Assembly (NCBI GenBank): GCA_903893565.1 | Contig: CAITMU010000035.1 | Coordinates: 1-49,384, forward strand | From: an uncultured beta proteobacterium | GTDB taxonomy: Bacteria > Pseudomonadota > Gammaproteobacteria > Burkholderiales > SG8-41 | DNA: 49,384 bases | Direction of reading: 5' to 3' | In this document: positions 1 to 8,055 of the stretch, one piece after another | Layout of the letters: the number at the start of each line of letters is the position of its first letter | How positions within the stretch are numbered: position 1 is the first letter of the stretch | Notes under the pieces: model-generated | Database searches by the model: none | Seen by the model: the letters and a program-made list of their open reading frames with translations, nothing else | Told to the model about the DNA's origin: nothing | Translations under genes and position numbers: made by a program

Positions 1-86
1 CGGCCTTCTGCCTCCCAGCGGCGCAATGTCGTTATCGACACACCCAGGGCTTTTGCTGCATCACCAATGGCTACAAATCTTTCCAT
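1..86 (-). CDS. IS607-family serine recombinase (TnpA), N-terminal end only
   Basis: The reverse strand starts with ATG at 86 and reads MERFVAIGDAAKALGVSI, then TTLRRWEAEG, before leaving the window. This is the MerR-like helix-turn-helix at the N-terminus of IS607-type serine recombinases, which bind the element ends and catalyse insertion. The SITTLRRWEAEG stretch is the recognition-helix hallmark of the family. The catalytic serine domain and any second gene (TnpB/OrfB) would lie left of the window. Only 28 residues are visible, so another MerR-like regulator is possible, but the nearby interrupted gene supports a transposon. Confidence 0.75.
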   Translation of the reverse strand, partial: MERFVAIGDAAKALGVSITTLRRWEAEG

Positions 87-140
87 AATGGATAGTATAA
101 ATTAGGTTTGAATATATTTTAAGCTAACTGCTTGTAACCC
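1..140. mobile_element. Right end of an IS607-like insertion, junction near 137-140
   Basis: The region holds the recombinase start and about 50 bp of non-coding end sequence. It then meets an aldehyde dehydrogenase frame that is coherent up to the CCC at 138-140 (GGG on the minus strand) and loses all similarity beyond it. IS607 elements are known to insert without target duplication and to recombine at a short GG-type core, which fits a junction inside a GGAGGG run. The exact end is inferred, because only one flank is in the window. Confidence 0.55.
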
Positions 141-506
141 TCCGAAATAGTGGTACCACTGTGCCATGTAGGCCGTTTGTGCGCTCATCTCGGCGTAGAG
201 CTTACCGTTATCACGCACTTCAATTTCTGCTAGAGCGGGGGCATGGGTAGTGATTAAATCGCCCAACTTTCTGAGTAGCGCACCACGTTGGGTGGCAGTC
301 ATTTTAGGCCAAGCCCCTTGGGTGAAAGCCCTATGGGCCGCTTGCACGGCACGATCCACATCGAGTGGGCCACCCCGTGGGATCAAGGCCCAGGGTTGGC
401 CTAAGAACGGATTGTCTGACTCGAAGGTTTTTTGGGAGGCGGCTTGAACCGACTCTCCATTAATCTGCATAGCGTAGGGGCTCAAGGCGGCTTTGGGGGT
501 ATTCAT
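102..506 (-). pseudogene. Aldehyde dehydrogenase, truncated N-terminal part
   Basis: The frame starts with ATG at 506 and has the N-terminal features of NAD(P)-dependent aldehyde dehydrogenases: an INGE segment near residue 15, then NPFLGQPWA, DVDRAVQAAHRAF, a WPKMTATQR segment, RDNGKLYAEM and YHYFGGL. Family members are about 480-500 residues. This one has about 124 genuine residues followed by roughly ten out-of-family residues (QAVSLKYIQT) that come from the inserted element. The Rossmann glycine motif, the catalytic cysteine and the catalytic glutamate are missing, so no active enzyme can result. It lies 55 bp downstream of the ThDP decarboxylase genes on the same strand, so it was probably the last gene of that operon, oxidising the aldehyde made by the decarboxylase (inference). 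Confidence 0.85.
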
Positions 507-561
507 ACCATAATTATCTTTCTGTCTCGTTCATCTAAAAATCGAGTATAAAAAATTCTGT

Positions 562-1158
562 TTAATCGAAAGCCTTGGCACCCAATACCGATTCGCGAAA
601 ACGATTTTTGATATGAGTCCCATCCCGAAGTCGAATCGACAGGGGGTAGCGGTTGGCGTTGACTTTGATATCAAGAAATACAGGGCCTGGGGTTTTATAA
701 ATGGTTGTCATCGAATCTTTGACTTCACTCAAAGAGTGAAGGGTTTTAGCATGTTTAAATCCTGATGCAGCAGCGATGCCCGCCAAGTCCACTCCCTGGC
801 TCGTGTGGGTAGGTTGCATCCCCGTTTCACTGTACAGTTCGTTATCGATGACTAGAATGGTGAGATTGGACGCTTTGGCAACAGCGATGGTGGCCAGCGA
901 GCCCAAACCCATTAACATTTCACCATCACCGGTGATCACTAAAACTCGTCGCTTCGGTTGAGCCAGTGCGAGTCCCAAGCCGATCATGGCTGCTCCGCCC
1001 ATGCCGCCCCAAAGGTAAAACGTATTAGGATGATCCACGGTGCCCGCATCGTAGCAGGATGAGCCAAGGCCTGTGACGAGCAAGGCATCTTGTCTTTGGG
1101 CCAAAATGGTTTTGACAACCTCACGACGGTCTAGGGTAGATTTTTTACTTTTAGCCAT
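562..1158 (-). CDS. ThDP-dependent decarboxylase, C-terminal (beta-type) subunit
   Basis: The 198-residue protein matches the C-terminal ThDP-binding half of 2-oxoacid decarboxylases such as sulfopyruvate decarboxylase ComE and phosphonopyruvate decarboxylase. The cofactor motif is visible as GDGEMLMGLG followed by ASNLTILVIDNELY, and an LWGGMGGAA segment precedes it. ATG 1158 is preferred over an upstream non-ATG start because a GGAG sequence sits just before it. The upstream alpha-type subunit ends one base before this ATG, so the pair is translationally coupled and should form one heteromeric enzyme. It would decarboxylate a 2-oxoacid to an aldehyde. The substrate cannot be told from sequence; the disrupted aldehyde dehydrogenase downstream would have handled the product. 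Confidence 0.75.
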   Translation of the reverse strand: MAKSKKSTLDRREVVKTILAQRQDALLVTGLGSSCYDAGTVDHPNTFYLWGGMGGAAMIGLGLALAQPKRRVLVITGDGEMLMGLGSLATIAVAKASNLTILVIDNELYSETGMQPTHTSQGVDLAGIAAASGFKHAKTLHSLSEVKDSMTTIYKTPGPVFLDIKVNANRYPLSIRLRDGTHIKNRFRESVLGAKAFD

Positions 1159-1159
1159 T

Positions 1160-1693
1160 TTATTTACTCCAGTCTTTAAAGCCAACGACACGTTGACCGA
1201 TTAACACCGCGACGGCCCGATTGGTTTGAAACGCCATTTGCGCGCAAGCAAATACGGTCTCTGCGACATTCGAAGGCTCGTTAACAGCTTCGACCACTAC
1301 ACCCACATCTTCCAGAACCCGTGCCGTGCTCTGTCCCATCGGTAATTGCCAGGGATTGAATTCACCCCAAGTGCCTCGCATGGTGACAAGGCATAGCAAG
1401 GGAAAACGACATTCGCGGATGGTGCCGAGCATGTTGATGCAGTTGCCCACGCCGGAGGACTGCATGAGCAGTGCGCCTCGCATCCCACCTAGCCAAGCCC
1501 CCGCTAGCATCGCTACCCCTTCTTCTTCAGTGGTCAGTGAAATTGTCTGCATTTTGGGGTTGGCTTGACAAGCTTTGATGAGGGTCGTGTGGCCGGCGTC
1601 AGGCACAAAAGCCACTTGTTGGATATTGACTGTTTCAAAGACGTTGTAAATTTCAAGTGGCCAAGTAGGTTTGGCTTTTTTTAGGACTTTCAA
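1160..1693 (-). CDS. ThDP-dependent decarboxylase, N-terminal (alpha-type) subunit
   Basis: The 177-residue protein matches the N-terminal pyrimidine-binding domain of ThDP decarboxylases. A glutamate-containing TTEEEGVAML segment corresponds to the conserved residue that activates the ThDP pyrimidine ring. QSSGVGNCINMLG is the following glycine-rich region, and RGTWGEFNPWQ resembles ComD-type subunits. With the next gene (spacing one base) it rebuilds a full, split decarboxylase of about 375 residues, as in ComDE-type sulfopyruvate or phosphonopyruvate decarboxylases. True coenzyme M synthesis is not expected in this kind of organism, so a catabolic role on another 2-oxoacid is more likely. 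No promoter was recognised upstream. Confidence 0.72.
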   Translation of the reverse strand: MKVLKKAKPTWPLEIYNVFETVNIQQVAFVPDAGHTTLIKACQANPKMQTISLTTEEEGVAMLAGAWLGGMRGALLMQSSGVGNCINMLGTIRECRFPLLCLVTMRGTWGEFNPWQLPMGQSTARVLEDVGVVVEAVNEPSNVAETVFACAQMAFQTNRAVAVLIGQRVVGFKDWSK

Positions 1694-2084
1694 GGCGGAT
1701 CTCCCAAAATACGGATTTATTGACGAGGGTTAAAAATAAACGACACAAGGTTATAGCAACAAAACGAGGAGCCGTTCTGCTGGGGGACTTTTGAGGGCCA
1801 CCGGCGAGAGACAAATGTCGAAAAGGGTCTCCTCCGACCCCATGGCATTGCGATGGACCTAACTATACCGCAGATTTTCTTTCTCTTCTGTTTTGAACGC
1901 ACTAAGATTCCCAGCATCGGAAGTTCAAGCCCGACCTTTGATCCCAATACCAGCGCTATAGCCCTTGAACTGCAATGGGGCCGTGAACATCGAACCACCG
2001 GCATCGAGCGCGGACTGTGACGGGTTCGTTTTTTTTAGTGTGGCCGCGTTCATTCAATGTAATCTAAAAGCTTTTGTTTGTAGA
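1694..2084. other. Intergenic stretch with an unassigned open frame at 1757-2020 (+)
   Basis: No convincing gene lies here. One plus-strand frame stays open for 87 codons between stops (1757-2020). It has a fairly protein-like composition, for example HRRETNVEKGLLRPHGIAMD and ALELQWGREHRTTGIERG, but it has no start codon near its beginning and I recognise no family. It may be a relic of a deleted gene or chance. The minus-strand frame at 1717-2004 looks like its antisense shadow. Confidence 0.3.
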
Positions 2085-3059
2085 TCAATTTTTGATTTGA
2101 ATGTTGGCGTTTTTTATAACTTTAGCCCAGCGATCGGATTCTTTTCGCATATATTGCCCCAGGCCTTCTGGACTGCTCGACTGGGGTTCTGAGCCCATAT
2201 CGAGTAAACGTTGTGAAAAAGAGTGATCCGCCATCATTTTCACCATCTCTTTATTCAACGCATTAACAATGGGTCTTGGTAGATGCGCGGGCCCGAGCAG
2301 GGCATACCAGTTAACACATTCAAATCCGGGTAAGGTTTCGTTGATCGCAGGCACTTCCGGGGCGACCGGGGATCGCTGTGGTCCCCCGACCCCTAAGGCG
2401 CGTAATTTGCCGGAGCGAGTCTGGGGAAGTACTGCGGGGATACTGTTAAACATAAACTGAGCTTGCCCCCCCATCACATCGGTGACCCCCCCTCCAGAGC
2501 CCTTGTAGGGGATGTGAACAAAGTCGATAGCAGCCATCGATTTTAATAACTCACATCCCAAATGATTGGGCGTGCCGGTGCCAGCCGAGGCGCAGTTTAA
2601 CTGTCCGGGTTTTTGCTTGGCAAGATTGATCAGTTCTGAGAGATTGCGAACCGGTAGGTTCGGATTGGAAAAGAGCATTTGTGGATTGACAGAACCCATT
2701 GAAATCGGCACCAGATCTCGAAAAGGATCATAGGGCGTTTTTTGTAGTAAGGGGTTGATGATGAGCCCTGCAGAGGTGGAAAAAATGAGCGTATGACCAT
2801 CGGGGGAGGCTTTGGCCACAATTTCATGTGCGATCACTCCACCGGCCCCCATGCGATTATCGACGACGATTTGTTGAGACCAGGTTTCAGACAGTCGTTG
2901 CGCAATTTGACGTGCGGTAAAGTCATTGGAACTACCAGCAGAGCCTGGGACAACAATACGGATCGGGCGATTGGGGTAGGGTTGTGCGGCATGAGAAAGG
3001 GCAGAGAGGGCCCCTAACAAAATCAGTAGCGCTTGGGAAGGGATTGGGGTTGGGTTCAT
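2085..3059 (-). CDS. Bug/TctC-type periplasmic solute-binding protein
   Basis: The 324-residue protein has a signal peptide ending near ALSHAA and then YPNRPIRIVVPGSAG, the typical entry into the TctC/Bug fold. GAGGVIAHEIVAKASPDGHTL, the ligand-proximal ASAGTGTPNHLG segment and the IPYKGSGGGVTDVMGG loop are all diagnostic. These proteins capture carboxylates or related anions in the periplasm for tripartite tricarboxylate transporters. No TctA or TctB membrane gene is nearby, which is common because Bug receptors are often orphan and greatly amplified in Burkholderiales. Its place between decarboxylase and aconitase genes suggests a carboxylic acid ligand (inference). It is probably transcribed with the aconitase gene, which ends 77 bp upstream on the same strand. 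Confidence 0.93.
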   Translation of the reverse strand: MNPTPIPSQALLILLGALSALSHAAQPYPNRPIRIVVPGSAGSSNDFTARQIAQRLSETWSQQIVVDNRMGAGGVIAHEIVAKASPDGHTLIFSTSAGLIINPLLQKTPYDPFRDLVPISMGSVNPQMLFSNPNLPVRNLSELINLAKQKPGQLNCASAGTGTPNHLGCELLKSMAAIDFVHIPYKGSGGGVTDVMGGQAQFMFNSIPAVLPQTRSGKLRALGVGGPQRSPVAPEVPAINETLPGFECVNWYALLGPAHLPRPIVNALNKEMVKMMADHSFSQRLLDMGSEPQSSSPEGLGQYMRKESDRWAKVIKNANIQIKN

Positions 3060-3136
3060 AGGGCGGGCCTAGCAAAGAGTGGGTTTGATCATCATGGGAA
3101 ATTACAATAATAACAAGAGAGACCGAGGCTATTTTA

Positions 3137-5803
3137 CTAGGCGGCCAGTTCTGCCAGCACATAGGGCAAGATCCCGCCATGTCTGACATAGCCAATTTCA
3201 GCAGGGGTATCTAATCGTAAGATGAGCGGGATACGTTCTTCTGTTTTATTTTTGCGGTGAATAATCAGCGTGAGAGTTTGTTTAGGGGTTGAGTGATCGG
3301 TTAATCCCAAGATATCAAACACTTCATCGCCTGTGAGCCGCAAACTAACCGCGTTCACCGAATCCGGCAGTTGGCAGGGCACGACTCCCATGCCCACTAA
3401 ATTGGAGCGGTGAATGCGTTCGAAACTATTCGCGATGACCACCCGTACACCGAGTAATCGCGTGCCTTTAGCAGCCCAATCGCGTGCACTGCCCGTGCCG
3501 TACTCTTCACCTGCAAAAATTATAAGCGGCGTTTTTTCTTCGGCGTAGCGCATAGCTGCATCAAAAATGCTTAAGGTGTCCTGACTCGGTTGATGCACGG
3601 TGACGCCCCCTTCGGTGCCCGGGGTCATTAAATTACGTAAGCGTATATTGGCAAAAGTGCCACGAACCATAATTTCATGATTCATGCGCCGCGAACCGTA
3701 GTTATTAAAGTGCTCTGGGGTGACACCGCGGCTTTGGAGATAAACGCCTGCTGGCAAGCTACCTTTAATGTTTCCGATCGGACTGATGTGGTCAGTGGTA
3801 ATGGAGTTGCCGAGTATAGCCAAGGCTCGTGCCCCTTTAAAATCCTGGAGGCTTGATTGGGTTAACTGGGGATCTGAGACAAAGGGCGGGGCCTTAATAT
3901 ACGTGGATTGAGGATCCCAAGGGAATAAAGGCCCGCTGGCTTGAGTGATCCCATCCCACAGAGGATTCATTTCTGAGGCGCTCATGCTATAAACGGCTCG
4001 ATAGTGTTCGGGGTTCATGGCAATGGACATTTTATCAGCGATCTCCTCGTTGCTAGGCCAGAGATCTTTTAAAAATACGGCTTCCCCTTTGGCATTGTGA
4101 CCAATAGGATCTATCGCAAAATCAATATTAATTCGACCCGCCAGAGCAAACGCGACCACTAGTGGAGGGCTCGCCAGATAAGCGCCGCGCACCGCCTGAT
4201 GAATACGCGCTTCAAAATTGCGGTTTCCAGAAACGACTGCGCAAGTGACCACATCGTCTTCCAGAATAGCCTCTTCCAATGTGGCATCAATGGGCCCTGT
4301 TCCACCAAAACAAGTGGCACAACTGTAACCGGCTATATGAAACCCTAAGGCATCGAGGCTACTTTGAAGTCCAGCAGCTTGAAGATATTTACTGACCACC
4401 ACAGAGCCTGGGGTAAGCGAAGTCTTTACCCAGGGTTGGGAGTGCAGTCCGTGTTGGACGGCTTTTTGTGCCAAGAGGCCTGCGGCGATCATGACGCCGG
4501 GGTTGGAAGTATTGGTGCAAGAGGCAATGGCGGCAATCACGACATCGCCGTTTTTTGGGCCCGAGGCGATGGGGTTGGTTATTGTTTTATCGTAGCCGCC
4601 TTCGGATACGGGTTTTTGCAGGACGTCTGTCCAATGAGATTTTAAGTCTTTTAAGGCCACACGGTCCTGAGGGCGTTTGGGGCCGGCCACGTTGGGCTCG
4701 ATCTGTGACAGGTCAAAGGTGACTTCTTGGGAGTAGTCGATGCTCCCTTTGGCGGGTGCGCCGAAGAGACCCTGCAGTCGATAGTATTTTTCAGTCGCTT
4801 CGATCTGGGCGGCTTCGCGTCCGGTTTGACCTAAATAGCGGATCGTTTGTTCATCCACGGGAAAGTAGCCCAAGGTGGCGCCATACTCAGGCGACATGTT
4901 AGATAAAGTTGCACGGTCAGGAACGGTGAGTCCTGCCACCCCTTCTCCGAAAAACTCGAGGAATTTACCCACCACTTTGTGTTGACGCATGAGTTGGGTG
5001 AAATGAAGTACTGCGTCGGTCGCAGTGACGCCGGGTTTCATGGCCCCCACCACATGCACACCCACGACATCGGGGGTGAGTAAATACACCGGTTGGGCTA
5101 AAGTGGCGGCTTCGGCCTCAATGCCGCCCACTCCCCAACCGACACAGCCTAAACCCGCAATCATGCCGGTATGAGAGTCGGTGCCGACCAAGGAGTCTGG
5201 GAAGAAGGCTTGATCGCGCTGCAAAACGCCAGAGGCTAAGAATTCTAAATTGACTTGATGCAAAATCCCGCCGCCAGGCGGGATGAGACGAATGCCTTTA
5301 TACGCTTGCATCGCCCATTTCACAAAACGGAATCGCTCGGCATTGCGCTCCATTTCTTTTTCCATATTTTTTTTCAAGGCGTCCTGTGTGCCATGAAAGT
5401 CAACCATGAGGGCGTGATCCAAAACCATATCGACAGGCACTTGTGGCTCTGCCATATTCAGAGGTAGCCCCCGTCGATGAATTTCATCCCGAATGGCGCT
5501 TAAGTCCCCGAGCAAGGGAATGCCTGCCATACAGTTTAAGACCACACGCCCGACGATAAAGGGAATTTCAGCGACCCTAGGGGCCAGTGGTTGCCAACGT
5601 GCCAATTCAATGACTTGAGATTCATCGACCAATTTACCGCCGCTGTTTCTGAGTAAAGATTCCAGAACAATACGAAGGCACACGGGGAGCCGGTGAAGAT
5701 TTTTAAAGCCCTGATTTTCAAGGCTCTTAAGACTGTAGTAATGACCTTGATGCTGAGGTCCTAGCTCGATGGGGGTTTTAGTCAGGGCTTTTAGTGTGCT
5801 CAT
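3137..5803 (-). CDS. acnA: Aconitate hydratase A
   Basis: At about 888 residues this is a full-length AcnA/IRP1-type aconitase, converting citrate to isocitrate through cis-aconitate with a 4Fe-4S cluster. The three cluster cysteines are visible in IASCTNTSNP and in YSCATCFGGTG. Substrate-site segments include GTDSHTGMIAGLGCVGWGVGG, shortened here for space as DSHT and VGWGVGG, plus GEEYGTGSARDWAAKG and NSFERIHRSNLVGMG in the C-terminal swivel domain. ATG 5803 is chosen; a TTG four codons upstream is less likely. It could serve the TCA cycle or, given its neighbours (TctC receptor, MmgE/PrpD protein), a local tricarboxylic acid route. Nothing indicates inactivation. Confidence 0.96.
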   Translation of the reverse strand: MSTLKALTKTPIELGPQHQGHYYSLKSLENQGFKNLHRLPVCLRIVLESLLRNSGGKLVDESQVIELARWQPLAPRVAEIPFIVGRVVLNCMAGIPLLGDLSAIRDEIHRRGLPLNMAEPQVPVDMVLDHALMVDFHGTQDALKKNMEKEMERNAERFRFVKWAMQAYKGIRLIPPGGGILHQVNLEFLASGVLQRDQAFFPDSLVGTDSHTGMIAGLGCVGWGVGGIEAEAATLAQPVYLLTPDVVGVHVVGAMKPGVTATDAVLHFTQLMRQHKVVGKFLEFFGEGVAGLTVPDRATLSNMSPEYGATLGYFPVDEQTIRYLGQTGREAAQIEATEKYYRLQGLFGAPAKGSIDYSQEVTFDLSQIEPNVAGPKRPQDRVALKDLKSHWTDVLQKPVSEGGYDKTITNPIASGPKNGDVVIAAIASCTNTSNPGVMIAAGLLAQKAVQHGLHSQPWVKTSLTPGSVVVSKYLQAAGLQSSLDALGFHIAGYSCATCFGGTGPIDATLEEAILEDDVVTCAVVSGNRNFEARIHQAVRGAYLASPPLVVAFALAGRINIDFAIDPIGHNAKGEAVFLKDLWPSNEEIADKMSIAMNPEHYRAVYSMSASEMNPLWDGITQASGPLFPWDPQSTYIKAPPFVSDPQLTQSSLQDFKGARALAILGNSITTDHISPIGNIKGSLPAGVYLQSRGVTPEHFNNYGSRRMNHEIMVRGTFANIRLRNLMTPGTEGGVTVHQPSQDTLSIFDAAMRYAEEKTPLIIFAGEEYGTGSARDWAAKGTRLLGVRVVIANSFERIHRSNLVGMGVVPCQLPDSVNAVSLRLTGDEVFDILGLTDHSTPKQTLTLIIHRKNKTEERIPLILRLDTPAEIGYVRHGGILPYVLAELAA

Positions 5804-5909
5804 TGTCGGGCTCAAGACCCATGGTCATTTGGGTGAATCCATGGCGATTAAAGAGAGGGGATAAAAAACATCCCCTTCGTTTTAAAAAATACTAATCCAA
5901 ACGCGGATT

Positions 5910-6221
5910 TTAAAGTGTTTCGATAAAGGCTGCGACATCGGCGACCGCCTCCTCGTTGAGAAACGAGGGGTAGAGGGCTGGCATAGGGGGTTTAGGATTT
6001 TTAATTTTCTCGATTACTTCGTTGTGTTGGAAGCGACTGAGAATGTTTTTTAAAGGAAGTCCTATGCCGCCTTCCCCTTTAGCGCCGTGGCAGGCAGCGC
6101 AGATGTTGTTAAAGGTAACGATGCCCTTGGCTGGATCCGCAGCCTTGGCGACACTGATCAGGCTCGCTAAGCTTAGCAGGATCAGTGTGCGGATTAAAAG
6201 GTGTTGTTTGGATGTAATCAT
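5910..6221 (-). CDS. Small periplasmic c-type cytochrome
   Basis: The 103-residue protein has a signal peptide (LLIRTLILLSLASLISVAKA) and one haem motif, CAACH, near residue 41. A distal methionine is available in PKPPMPALYPSF, and the C-terminus EEAVADVAAFIETL is the usual class I cytochrome c helix. Its ATG abuts the stop codon of the PQQ dehydrogenase gene, so the two are co-translated. The likely role is to accept electrons from that quinoprotein and pass them to the respiratory chain, as in alcohol or methanol dehydrogenase systems. Partner assignment is inferred from the adjacency. Confidence 0.9.
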   Translation of the reverse strand: MITSKQHLLIRTLILLSLASLISVAKAADPAKGIVTFNNICAACHGAKGEGGIGLPLKNILSRFQHNEVIEKIKNPKPPMPALYPSFLNEEAVADVAAFIETL

Positions 6222-7859
6222 CTATTTGGGCAGCGCAAAAATGATGACAGTAGGGGTGCCAAGGCTTAAGGGGTTAAACGATTGGCTTGAACGAGACACA
6301 TTACCGGAGGTGGTCGCTACATACTGTTTGTCTTTTTGTAAGTAGGTAATAACACCACCGGCAATCGCCCCTCCCGTGTTAAAGGTAAATAGGGGCTTTC
6401 CAGACAGGCTGTCGAGTGCAAAAAAACTCCCGCCCATGCTGCCGCTGAACAATATATTACCGGCCGTTGGTGTCATTCCCGCCACCATGGCAGACCCGGC
6501 CTCGTATTTCCAGCGAATCTCACCATTATCGGAATTAATGCTGGTGACCCAGCCAGTGGCTTTGCCGACTTGTTTTTTAGAGCCACCAGAAAAGGCTTCT
6601 CCCGGCACATACTTTACGGGCTCTGATTTAAACTCTGTGCACCAGTCGACGGCACCCACATAGAGGGATTTATTGATCGGGTCAAAAGCGTTCCCATTCC
6701 ATTCCACACCGCCTAAGGTACCAGGGCAGGCTTTGACGCCTTCGGGGGTGGGTGCACCCACATTATCAATGGTTGTAACGGGTGTTTTTGATAGCAATTT
6801 ATGGGTTTCACGATCGATTCGGTAGACATATCCATCTTTGCTACCCAGTGCAACAAGGGCCTTAGACTGACTATCTTGGTAAAGTGTAGGGGCTGCGGCG
6901 AGATCATAGTCATAGCCGTCATTGGGGGTAGCCTGATACCACCATTTTAATTTACCGTTTTTTGCATCGAGCACGACCAGTGAGTTGGTGAAAAGGTTGT
7001 CGCCGGGTCGATAGGCGACATTAAAGTCAGGTGCCGGATTGGCTACTGGAATAAATACCTCACCGGATTGTACGTCGAGAGAAAAAGAAGTCCAAAACCC
7101 TCCACCACCGGTTTCAACGGCGACCCCGTTTTTCCATGTGTCATAGCCGATTTCGCCCGCTGAGGGGATGGTATTAAAACGCCAGATTTCTTTTCCGGTG
7201 GCGGCATCAAAGGCGAACATTTTTCCGCGAATACCGGAGTCGCTTCCGGCTGTACCCATGAAAACCATGCCATTCCAAGTAATGGGAGCAGCACTCATGT
7301 AGTAGGCTAGTTTGGGATCTGCGACCGTGGTTTTCCATAATAGCGCACCGGTCTTGGCGTCAAGCGCAATCATCCGCCCGTCGTTGGTGCCACGGAATAA
7401 ACGGCCTTGGGCGTAGGCCACTCCACGGTTAGAGGTGGGCGCCATCATATCTTCTGGTTCCCAGGTCGATTTCCAAAGCACTTTGCAATTGGTCGGATCA
7501 ATGGCAAAAGTATCGCGGGCTGTGGTGACATACAGGGCGCCCTCAATCAGTATGGGGCCCGTGTGAAAAGAGGTGAGTTCGCCCACTTTGACGCGGCAGA
7601 CCTCTTTTAAGTTTCCAACATTGGTAGAGTTGATTTGATTAAGAGCGGTGTAACGTTGGCCTAATAAGTCTTTGTTATACATGGGCCATTCGGTATCGGC
7701 AGGAGTGGCTTTATAGGCCGGTAGTGGGCTGCCAGTGACAGTGAGCGTGCCTTTTGCGATCTGTGCGTGCGAAATAAGGGGGGTAAACCCTAATAAGGCA
7801 ATGAATAAAAGACCAAGGTAAGCCAGCCACCGTTGCGTTAAGAAAAGGGAATTGCGCAT
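6222..7859 (-). CDS. PQQ-dependent dehydrogenase (quinoprotein beta-propeller)
   Basis: The 545-residue protein has a signal peptide ending near LISHAQ and repeated tryptophan-docking propeller blades such as TGALLWKT, TGKEIWRF, NGKLKWWYQ and NGEIRWKYEAG. The N-terminal segment DTEWPMYNKDLLGQRYTALNQI is typical of the methanol/ethanol dehydrogenase group. An ideal GGAGG lies just before the ATG. The reaction would be periplasmic oxidation of an alcohol or aldehyde with PQQ, passing electrons to the cytochrome c encoded immediately downstream. It is at the short end of the family (often 560-620 residues), and I see no adjacent Cys-Cys pair, the vicinal disulfide of classic methanol dehydrogenases. 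The substrate is unknown. PQQ synthesis genes are not in the window. Confidence 0.88.
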   Translation of the reverse strand: MRNSLFLTQRWLAYLGLLFIALLGFTPLISHAQIAKGTLTVTGSPLPAYKATPADTEWPMYNKDLLGQRYTALNQINSTNVGNLKEVCRVKVGELTSFHTGPILIEGALYVTTARDTFAIDPTNCKVLWKSTWEPEDMMAPTSNRGVAYAQGRLFRGTNDGRMIALDAKTGALLWKTTVADPKLAYYMSAAPITWNGMVFMGTAGSDSGIRGKMFAFDAATGKEIWRFNTIPSAGEIGYDTWKNGVAVETGGGGFWTSFSLDVQSGEVFIPVANPAPDFNVAYRPGDNLFTNSLVVLDAKNGKLKWWYQATPNDGYDYDLAAAPTLYQDSQSKALVALGSKDGYVYRIDRETHKLLSKTPVTTIDNVGAPTPEGVKACPGTLGGVEWNGNAFDPINKSLYVGAVDWCTEFKSEPVKYVPGEAFSGGSKKQVGKATGWVTSINSDNGEIRWKYEAGSAMVAGMTPTAGNILFSGSMGGSFFALDSLSGKPLFTFNTGGAIAGGVITYLQKDKQYVATTSGNVSRSSQSFNPLSLGTPTVIIFALPK

Positions 7860-8010
7860 TTTTTTCCTCCAGATTTTTTTTATTAGGGAACTTCTCGCTT
7901 AAGCTTAGTGCCCAAAAGGGTTGAGGTCAACTCACCTAATAAAATGGTGGACTCCATTGATAATGGTTTTTTTTCTTCTCAATGGTGCCCCTTCGCCCGC
8001 CGTAGGGACT

Positions 8011-8019
8011 TGCTATAAT
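8011..8019 (+). promoter_or_regulatory. Extended -10 promoter for the acyl-CoA dehydrogenase run
   Basis: TGCTATAAT is a consensus extended -10 element about 37 bp before the acyl-CoA dehydrogenase ATG. It would give a leader of about 30 bases. No good -35 is seen, which is acceptable for an extended -10 promoter. It is divergent from the PQQ dehydrogenase gene. Confidence 0.5.
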
Positions 8020-8055
8020 GAATCTCTTTTTATAATTCTTTTCCGGTTAACGCTC

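Noticed and set aside
7921..8055. N-terminal extension of the acyl-CoA dehydrogenase from TTG 7921
   Set aside because: The extra 45 residues do not match the family and overlap a consensus extended -10 promoter; ATG 8056 gives the normal length.
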